Assembly (NCBI GenBank): GCA_963839475.1
Contig: CAWIVH010000013.1
Coordinates: forward strand, 620,001-684,000
DNA: 64,000 bases
Source: CAWIVH01 sp963839475
GTDB lineage: Bacteria; Acidobacteriota; UBA6911
Direction: 5' to 3'
Shown in pieces: positions 53,929 to 62,200 of this stretch. Position 1 is the first letter of the stretch, and each line of letters opens with the position of its first letter. Below the pieces are notes generated by a model. The model saw nothing but the letters and a program-made list of their open reading frames with translations. It was not told the DNA's origin and did no database searches. The position numbers were made by a program, and so were the translations under genes.

Positions 53929-56919
53929 ATGGCGCATCGAATTGAAATTGGTCTGAGACGAGGGGTGCGCGATGCCCGCGGCCGTTCCATTGTGGCAAAA
54001 GCCCGGCAGTTTCTGCACCTTCCGGTGCGGGCCTGCCGTACCCGGGATGTCTATAAACTGGATATGCCGCTGGAACGGGCTGAGCTGCGAAGAATCCGGG
54101 ACGCCTTTACGGATTCGACCGTTGCCCGATCAGCCGTGGGGCGCCTGGCTCCCCCTTTGTTCGACTGGATGGTCGAGGTCGGGTTCAAGCCCGGCGTCAC
54201 CGATAATGTCGGTCAGACCGCCCGCTGTGCGGCGCGGGACGTGCTCGACCGCCTCCTGGCTCACAATGAAACGGTGTACACGTCCATTCAGTATTTCCTT
54301 TCGGCACCGGAGTTGAATCGTGAAGGCACATGGCTCCTCGCTCGAAATCTCCTCGCCAATCCGCTTATCCAGACCATAAAGGTTTTCAACCGCGACGAAT
54401 GGCAACAGGCGCCGGAAGACACCACGGTGCCATCGATTCATGACAAGGCTGAAATCACCGTTGGAACGTACAATCTCTCGGTTTCCGATGCCGAACTCAT
54501 TCGGATCAGCCGAGAAGGGATTCTTTCGCTGAGTCTCGAGGAAATGCGCGCCATCCGGGATCACTTCGGCTCTGCTGCGATCGCGAATAGCCGCGCCGCT
54601 GTTGGCCTGCCGCCCGAACCCACGGATGTCGAGCTCGAATGTATTGCCCAGACCTGGTCGGAGCACTGCAAACACAAAATCTTCGCCGGGACGGTTATTT
54701 ACTGCGATGAAAGCGGCCGCGAGCAGCGCATCGAATCCCTTTTTAAAAGCTGCATTCGTGCTGCTACGGAGGAAATAGCCAAGGAGCTCGACTGGCTTGT
54801 CTCCGTCTTCAGCGACAATGCCGGAATTATCCGGTTCAACGAGCGCTATAACATCGCCTATAAGGTCGAAACGCATAACAGTCCTTCGGCTCTCGATCCT
54901 TATGGCGGCGCCATAACCGGCATCGTCGGCGTAAATCGTGATCCCATGGGGACAGGAATGGGCTGCGAGATGGTGGCCAACGTCTGGGGCTATTGCCTCG
55001 GGTCCCCGTTCTATGAGGGCGATCTGCCTGAAGGGCTTATGCACCCACGCCGCATCCGCGATGGCGTGCACCAGGGGGTAATCGACGGCGGCAATCAGAG
55101 TGGAATTCCCTGGGCTCGCGGATTTGAACGATTCGATGAGCGATATATCGGAAAACCTCTCGTGTACTGCGGGACTGTCGGGAGGATACCCGTCCAGCTT
55201 CAAGGGCGGCCTTCGGAAAGAAAAGAAATTTTCCCCGGCGACATCATCGTAATGGCCGGCGGCCGGATAGGCAAAGACGGCATCCACGGAGCTACTTTTT
55301 CCTCTGAAGAATTGAGGAAAGAATCGCCCGCCCAGGCAGTGCAGATCGGGGATCCCATCACCCAGCGCAATTTGTACGAGTTCCTGATTGAAGCGCGCGA
55401 CCGGGGCCTCTATCGCGCCATCACCGACAACGGTGCCGGCGGGTTGAGTTCTTCCATAGGGGAGATGAGCCGGCTAAGCGGAGGTGCGGACCTGGATCTG
55501 TCCCGCGCCCCTCTCAAATACGAAGGGTTGCAGCCCTGGGAGATTTTTCTGTCCGAGGCTCAGGAGAGGATGTCGCTGGCGGTGCCGCCGGAAAGCCTCG
55601 ATGCGCTGCTGGCCCTGGCGGCCCGGCGCGAAGTGGAGGCCACGGCGCTGGGAAAATTTACCGATTCAGGGACCCTGGTGGTCCGGCACGGCGATCGGCT
55701 TGTGGCCAGCCTGGACCTGGGTTTTCTGCATGATGGCTGTCCTCCCATGACTCTCCAGGCTCGTTGGATCCCTCCATGCGTAGCGGTCCCAGCCAGACCC
55801 CGGAAGGGCAGCCGGAACCGGTATCTGAAGCAGATCCTCGCTGCACTGAATGTATGCTCCAAAGAATTCAAATCCCGCATGTATGACGGAGAGGTAAAAG
55901 GACTGAGCGTTCTCAAACCCTTCGTGGGTGTCCACTCCGACGTCCCCAGCGACGCCACGGTGATGCGGATCGAGCACGGCACCTGCGAAGGGATCATCCT
56001 GGCTGAAGGGATCAATCCATTTTTCTCCGATCTCGATACCTACCACATGATGGCCAGCGTCATTGACGAAGCTGTGCGCAGGATTATCAGTGTCGGTGGA
56101 AATCTCGGGGGTATCGCCGGTCTCGATAATTTCTGCTGGCCGGATCCGGTTGAGTCTGAGAAAACGCCCGATGGCGCCTATAAAATGGCGCAGCTGGTGC
56201 GCGCGAACCAGGCCCTGTATGACATCACGACAGCATACCGGGTTCCGCCGATTTCGGGCAAAGACAGCATGAAGAATGATTCCGTCCGGGGCGGTCGGAA
56301 AATTTCCATTCCACCGACGGTTCTTTTCTCCACCCTGGCGAAGATGGAGGATGTGAGGAAAGCCGTATCGATGCACTTCAAAAGTGCGGGCGATTTCATT
56401 TATGTGGCCGGGCTGACAAAGGATGAACTGGGCGCATCCGAGTACCATCGCATTCTGGCTCGGGAACAGGGCACCCCGCTGAACTATGGCGGCGAGGTCC
56501 CGAAGGTGGATCCGGGAACGGCTTTGCCACTCTACAGGGCCATGGAAGCCGCCCACCGGCGCGGTGTGATCCGCTCCTCCCATACCCCGACTCTCGGGGG
56601 GCTGGCTGTGGCGTTGGCGCTCGCGGCCATTGGCGGCAACCTGGGTGCGGAAGCTGACCTGGCCCTCTTGCCGTGTTGCGGGAATCTTGACGACGATGCC
56701 AGGCTGTTTTCCGAATCCAACAGCCGTTTTATCATTACCTGCACGCCGCAGGATGCCGCGGAACTGGAGAGTCTATTCAGCGGACTGGCGCTGGCCAGGA
56801 TCGGCCAAACGCACGAGGAGCCGGAACTGCGAATCCGAGGCTGCAGCGGGCGAAACCTGATCCGCTCGAATTTCGTGGATCTGCGCCGCAAATTTAAGGG
56901 AACGCTCTATGGCATCTAA
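53929..56919 (+). CDS. purL: Phosphoribosylformylglycinamidine synthase, PurL (with N-terminal PurS-like region)
   Basis: Catalytic subunit for the fourth step of purine synthesis (FGAR to FGAM). About 996 residues, longer than ordinary PurL (~740). The first ~170 residues form a PurS-like region fused in front. The AIR-synthase-type ATP-binding core has CIAQTWSEHCKHK, VETHNSPSALDPYGGAITGIVGVNRD, QIGDPITQRNLYEFL, DNGAGGLSSSIGEMSR and a second half with GTCEGIILAEGI, SGKDSMKND and SHTPTLGGLAVALALAAIGGNLG. purQ follows with an 11-base overlap, giving the two-gene system. I prefer the ATG at 53929; GTG at 53920 is possible. Confidence 0.93.
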   Translation: MAHRIEIGLRRGVRDARGRSIVAKARQFLHLPVRACRTRDVYKLDMPLERAELRRIRDAFTDSTVARSAVGRLAPPLFDWMVEVGFKPGVTDNVGQTARCAARDVLDRLLAHNETVYTSIQYFLSAPELNREGTWLLARNLLANPLIQTIKVFNRDEWQQAPEDTTVPSIHDKAEITVGTYNLSVSDAELIRISREGILSLSLEEMRAIRDHFGSAAIANSRAAVGLPPEPTDVELECIAQTWSEHCKHKIFAGTVIYCDESGREQRIESLFKSCIRAATEEIAKELDWLVSVFSDNAGIIRFNERYNIAYKVETHNSPSALDPYGGAITGIVGVNRDPMGTGMGCEMVANVWGYCLGSPFYEGDLPEGLMHPRRIRDGVHQGVIDGGNQSGIPWARGFERFDERYIGKPLVYCGTVGRIPVQLQGRPSERKEIFPGDIIVMAGGRIGKDGIHGATFSSEELRKESPAQAVQIGDPITQRNLYEFLIEARDRGLYRAITDNGAGGLSSSIGEMSRLSGGADLDLSRAPLKYEGLQPWEIFLSEAQERMSLAVPPESLDALLALAARREVEATALGKFTDSGTLVVRHGDRLVASLDLGFLHDGCPPMTLQARWIPPCVAVPARPRKGSRNRYLKQILAALNVCSKEFKSRMYDGEVKGLSVLKPFVGVHSDVPSDATVMRIEHGTCEGIILAEGINPFFSDLDTYHMMASVIDEAVRRIISVGGNLGGIAGLDNFCWPDPVESEKTPDGAYKMAQLVRANQALYDITTAYRVPPISGKDSMKNDSVRGGRKISIPPTVLFSTLAKMEDVRKAVSMHFKSAGDFIYVAGLTKDELGASEYHRILAREQGTPLNYGGEVPKVDPGTALPLYRAMEAAHRRGVIRSSHTPTLGGLAVALALAAIGGNLGAEADLALLPCCGNLDDDARLFSESNSRFIITCTPQDAAELESLFSGLALARIGQTHEEPELRIRGCSGRNLIRSNFVDLRRKFKGTLYGI

Positions 56920-57712
56920 GATCCCGGTTCTGATCGTCACCGGCTACGGGCTCAACTGTGAAGCCGAATCGAAGTACGCCTGGGAGCTTGCCGGTGGCAG
57001 CCCTAACCTGGTCCATTTCAACGATCTTCTCGAGACTCCGACCCGGTTGCTGGATTATGCCGCGCTGATGTTCATCGGGGGATTCTCCTACGGTGATCAT
57101 ATGACCGGAGGTCATGTCATGGCCCTCCGGTTTCGCCACCGGATGAGCGGGGAAATAGCGGCCTTTATCGAAAAAGGAAGGCTGATCCTTGGGGTATGCA
57201 ACGGGTTCCAGATCATGGTGAAATTGGGACTGCTGCCCGGCCTGGATCGCCAGTACCTCGATCAAAAACTGGCACTCATGCAGAATGATTGCGGCTTTTT
57301 CCAGAATTATTGGGCCACGCTCCGGTTCGAACCGCAATCTCGCTGCGTCTTCACGCGCGGCCTCGGAACCATGCCCCTGCCTGTCCGCCACGGAGAAGGC
57401 AAGATTTTCTCGCTGGACCGGGATCTGATCGACAGGCTTGAGGCGGAGGGCTGCGTCGCGTGCCGCTACGTTGATCCTGCCACCGGCGCCGCTGCAACCC
57501 GATTCCCGCATAATCCGAACGGGTCGGTCCATTCCATTGCGGGGCTCTGCGACCCGACCGGTAGAATCTTCGGACTCATGCCTCATCCCGAGGCCTATCT
57601 CTATCCGGAGAATCACCCTCATTGGGACAGCCAAAAACTGTCCGGCTCACAGCCGCCGCAGGGGCTCGGCCTTCAGATTTTTCAGAACGCGATCGATTTT
57701 CTCCGCCAGTAG
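56909..57712 (+). CDS. purQ: Phosphoribosylformylglycinamidine synthase, glutaminase subunit PurQ
   Basis: Class I glutamine amidotransferase that supplies ammonia to PurL. The 267-residue protein starts VLIVTGYGLNCEAES. It has IGGFSYGDHM, the nucleophile Cys in LGVCNGFQIM and the His-Glu pair in GLMPHPEAYL. The gene overlaps purL by 11 bases, consistent with translational coupling. Length is slightly above the usual PurQ. No other pur genes are adjacent. Confidence 0.95.
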   Translation: MASKIPVLIVTGYGLNCEAESKYAWELAGGSPNLVHFNDLLETPTRLLDYAALMFIGGFSYGDHMTGGHVMALRFRHRMSGEIAAFIEKGRLILGVCNGFQIMVKLGLLPGLDRQYLDQKLALMQNDCGFFQNYWATLRFEPQSRCVFTRGLGTMPLPVRHGEGKIFSLDRDLIDRLEAEGCVACRYVDPATGAAATRFPHNPNGSVHSIAGLCDPTGRIFGLMPHPEAYLYPENHPHWDSQKLSGSQPPQGLGLQIFQNAIDFLRQ

Positions 57713-57761
57713 AGCGGCGGATGCACTTTTAAATGGTGAGGCGATCTGATATTCAAATGCC

Positions 57762-59096
57762 ATGAATTCTGGACCACAGCCCCCTGAAACCGCTTTCCAC
57801 ATTCTCGCCAAACCGGTCGGTCCCATCTGCAATCTGGACTGCAAATATTGTTTTTACCTCGAAAAGGAAAATCTCTATCCCAACAAGACCGGGATCGACG
57901 CCTGGTCCCTGAAAGGCGAGGTCCTCGAACACTTCATCCGCGAATATATTGAATCGCAAACAGTCCCCGTCATCAATTTCGCGTGGCAGGGCGGTGAACC
58001 CACCCTCCTGGGAGTGGATTTTTTCCGCCGGGTGGTCGATCTCCAGACGAGGTATGCCGGCGGCAAGCAGGTGGAAAACGGATTCCAGACCAATGGCGTT
58101 CTGCTGAATGATGAATGGTGCGAGTTCCTCGGCGAAAACCGTTTTCTGGTCGGAATTTCCATCGACGGCCCGGAAAAACTGCATGATCGATACCGGGTTG
58201 ACAAAGGGGGTGCTCCGTCGTTCCGCAAAACGATGCAGGGTCTGGAACTTTTGCGGTCCCATGGGGTCGAATTTAATACCCTTACCGTGATCCAGCGCCA
58301 CAACTCGAATCACCCTCTGGAGGTATATCGCTTTCTAAAGGAGGTGGGGAGCGGATTCATGCAGTTTATTCCGATTGTGGAGAGAATTGCCGAACGGCAG
58401 GGACCTGACGGCCTGTCCTTGATAGGCCCGGCTTCCGGAATGCCTGCCTCAGTATCCGAATGGTCGGTGGAGCCTCTCCAATTCGGAAAGTTTCTGTGCG
58501 CGATTTTTGATGCTTGGGTTCGTCAGGATGTCGGCCGATATTATGTGCAGCTTTTCGATGTGGCGCTCGAAGCGTGGGTGGGAATGGAGCCGAGCCTTTG
58601 CGTTTTCCGGCGGGAATGCGGTCAGGCCATGGCTCTGGAACATAACGGGGACCTCTATTCCTGCGACCATTATGTCTATCCTGAGAACCGGCTGGGCAAT
58701 ATTATGGAAAATCCTCTCCTTTCGCTGGTGCAGTCCGACCAGCAACTTCAGTTCGGGCGGTATAAGGTAAGCTCGCTTCCGCGCTATTGCCGCGAATGTG
58801 ACGTCCGGTTTGCGTGCAATGGCGAATGCCCCAAGCACAGGTTCCTGCGTACGCCCGAGGGTGAAGCGGGTCTCAATTACCTTTGCGAGGGATATAAACT
58901 TTTTTTCCGGCATATCGATCCCTATATGAAGTTTATGGCCGAGGAACTTCGCCACGAGCGCCCGCCCGCGAACATCATGGCTTGGGTGAGAAAGCAGGAC
59001 CTGAGGTCGGAAGGGAAGCGTAAAACCGGGCGCAATGATCCTTGCCCCTGCGGCAGCGGAAAAAAGACCAAGAAATGCTGTGGAGCCGACTCCTGA
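57762..59096 (+). CDS. Radical SAM anaerobic sulfatase maturase-type enzyme with SEC-C tail
   Basis: S-adenosylmethionine radical enzyme resembling anSME, which converts Cys or Ser of sulfatases to formylglycine without oxygen. The 4Fe-4S motif is CNLDCKYCF (Cys23, Cys27, Cys30). The SPASM region has two further cluster sites with CVFRRECGQ, GDLYSCDHYVYPENRLGN and CRECDVRFACNGECPKHRF. At the C-terminus a SEC-C zinc motif (NDPCPCGSGKKTKKCCG) is added. Length is 444 residues. No sulfatase gene is in the window, so the substrate lies elsewhere. Confidence 0.93.
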   Translation: MNSGPQPPETAFHILAKPVGPICNLDCKYCFYLEKENLYPNKTGIDAWSLKGEVLEHFIREYIESQTVPVINFAWQGGEPTLLGVDFFRRVVDLQTRYAGGKQVENGFQTNGVLLNDEWCEFLGENRFLVGISIDGPEKLHDRYRVDKGGAPSFRKTMQGLELLRSHGVEFNTLTVIQRHNSNHPLEVYRFLKEVGSGFMQFIPIVERIAERQGPDGLSLIGPASGMPASVSEWSVEPLQFGKFLCAIFDAWVRQDVGRYYVQLFDVALEAWVGMEPSLCVFRRECGQAMALEHNGDLYSCDHYVYPENRLGNIMENPLLSLVQSDQQLQFGRYKVSSLPRYCRECDVRFACNGECPKHRFLRTPEGEAGLNYLCEGYKLFFRHIDPYMKFMAEELRHERPPANIMAWVRKQDLRSEGKRKTGRNDPCPCGSGKKTKKCCGADS

Positions 59097-59225
59097 CGCC
59101 GGCGAAAAAAGTCTGCAAGCGCAGGCGGCCGCCGCGTCTTGAGTATCAGAAGCGGATGCGCCGACATATGGTCCCGCAGGGACCGGCGATACCCGGCCGG
59201 CGCCGCCTTTCCCATGGGGGCTCAG

Positions 59226-62200
59226 ATGCGAAAACATTACAGGTCGTTCATTCCCGTACTTGCGATAGCATGTTTCGGATTGTTACTCACTTTTCATCTT
59301 TCCGGCTCGCAGGGCGATATGCGTCAAAACCCTAATAGACCGTCGACAGGAGGCACGCCCCCGCCCTCGGACACGCCGTGGCGCGAGATTGAGCGCCTGA
59401 TTTCCGAACAGAAATTCGAAGAGGCTTTGACTGCGGTTGAGAGGATCCGGCTGTCGGCCCGGAAACAGGGAAACGAAGCGGATTGGACCAGGGCTCTGAT
59501 CCAGGAGGTGCAGCTCCGGACGGGCCTCCACGGCAACGAAACAGCCGTCCGATTTCTCAAGGAGCAGACCTGGCCGGATGGTACCCTCAGCCGCACCCTA
59601 TTGAACCTCTTTTACGCCCAGTCTTTGGTCAATTATTACAATCTGTATTCCTGGGAGATTTCGCGCAGGGAAAAAGTAGAATCATCCGCCACGGTTGACC
59701 TGAAAACCTGGACCAAAGACCAGATTTTTGACGAAGCACAAAAGGCGTTCTTCGAAGTCTGGAAGCAGCGAACTCTGCTCGGGAGCGAAAAGCAGGAGCG
59801 ATGGCCGCTCTATCTCGAGAAGAACGATTACCCGGAAGGAATCCGTCCATCCCTTCGAGATACGGTTTCCTATCTTTACGCAGAATTGCTTGCGAATACC
59901 CAATTCTGGCGGCCCGAAGCCGCCAATGAAATCTACCGGCTCAATCTCAAAGAGCTCCTGGAAAGTGGTCGAAAGCCGGCTGGAACGGATTCCGGGTTGA
60001 CGGATGCTGCGGTCCATCCCCTTTCCAAGATCGACATCATACTTTTGGATCTCGAATCCTGGCACGCCGGCGCAGGGCGAAGGGAGGCTGCGTTGGAGGC
60101 GCGGTTGGCGCGCTATCGGCAGCTGCATGCTTCGTTTACCGAAGCGGAAGACCGGGCCCTCATCATCCGGAGCTTGGAAAACCTTTTGCCGGGATTCCAG
60201 AAGCTGGCCTGGTCAGCCATGGGCAAAGCCCTCCTCGCTGAATTCATCCGCGGAGGGGACGGCTCAAGCAAGCTAGTTCGCGCGCGTTCGGTTGCAGAGC
60301 AGGGCTGGAAGGCATATCCCCAGTCGATTGGAGGCAAACGATGCGCCCATATCGTCCAATCGATTGAAGCTCCCGATTTCAGCCTAACCGCCATGACGAG
60401 CGACGGTTTCCAAAAACGATCGATCGAAATCACTCATAAGAATCTGCCGGGGCTTTATTTTAGAGCTTATCCGATGAACCTGGAAAACCGGATAAGGACA
60501 TCCATGGACTACAACCTGCTCCCGGATCAGAGGGAGCTGACCGATTGGATGAAATCTCAAAAGCCGGTCACGGAATGGAAATCGGATCTGCCGCCCACTC
60601 CGGATTTTGAATCGCATCGCACTTTTGTGACGCCTCCACGGCTGGCTCCCGGTTTTTATATCATCGCGGCGTCGGTCAAACCTGATTTCGGCACGGGGGC
60701 GGGCAACCGCATCCTGGGGCTGAACATGATTCTCAGCGATCTCGTTTTGGCCTCCAACATCACGGCGCAAGGCGAGGTGGAGGTACGTTTATCCGCGGGG
60801 GAATCGGGTAAAGCCGTGGCGGGTGTCGCTGTCGGCCTATATCGCCGGGACTGGCAGAAACAGCCCCAAAAGACAATGGAGCGCATGACCGATGAAAGCG
60901 GGATTGCCAGGTTTCAATTATCCGGAACTCCAAATGGGGGATCCTACTTTCTTTTTGCACGAAAAGGAGAGCATCTCGCGTTGAATGCCGAAGGCCTTTA
61001 TCTGTACCCGCAGGCCCCGGCTCCCGTCTCAACTTCGGCGCTGATTTACACCGACCGGAGCGTATATCGTCCGCTGCAAAAGATTCTGTGGAAGGTGCTG
61101 GTTTTCACCGGGCTTCGCGAACAAGCTCGATATCGGGCTGCCGCTTCTACCTCGGTCACTGTGACCCTGATGGACCCCAACGGTCAGAAAGTCGATTCCA
61201 CGGTGGTATCGACGAATTCCTTCGGTACGGCCGCCGGAGAGTTCCATATACCTTCGGGCCGACTGCTCGGGGGCTGGAGGATAGTCAGTTCTCCTAACGG
61301 AAGCGCATCGGTCAAGGTGGAGGAATACAAGCGGCCCACCTTTGAGGTTTCGCTCGACGATGCCGAGCAGCCCCTGCGTTTGAACCGGCCCGTGCGGATT
61401 TCCGGGAGCGCAAAGTATTATTTCGGGCTTCCTGTGGTGAATGGAGCCGTGAAATGGAGGGTGACCCGTGAGGCGATTTACCCATGGTGGTGGGAATGGG
61501 GCTGGAGAGGCTCCGCCAGCCATGGCGGCAGCCAGACCGTCGCTGCCGGATCTACAGCCCTGGGGCCGGAAGGCAAGTTTTCAATACCCTTTACTCCTGA
61601 GGCCGACGAACGTCGGTCGGGTTCCAAAGATATTACCTATCGCTACACCATTGCTGCCGATCTGACCGATGAAGGGGGTGAAACCAGATCGGCTTCCAAG
61701 AGCCTCCGGCTGGGATTTGTTTCGATTGAGGCAAGCATCGTCATCGAGAATGGATTTCATCTCCAGGCGGCGGAAAATAACATTGAGATCTCACGAACCG
61801 ATTTGAATGGACAGCCAAGGGCCGGATCCGGGAGCTGGCGGCTGGTAGCTTTGTCGCAGCCGGCTGAAGCAGTTCCGCCTGCCGACCTGCCAATCCGGAA
61901 CGCCGCTGGTGCCGATGACTACCAGACTCCCGGGGATAAAATGCGGCCCCGCTGGCAACCCTCCTATTCGCCGCAATCCGAAATGCGCTCCTGGGCGGAT
62001 GGGGCGGAGGTGGCGCGGGGTACCGTGACCCACCCAACCAACGGCCGCGCGAAGATCAGCTTGCCAAAACTTGCCGCCGGCGCCTACAGGATCCACTACT
62101 CCACACCCGACGATTTTGGCGCATCTTTCCGAACCGCCCGGGAGTTTATCGTTGCGGGACAGCGCGCGAATCTAACTCTTCCGGCTCTGTTGCTGACGGA

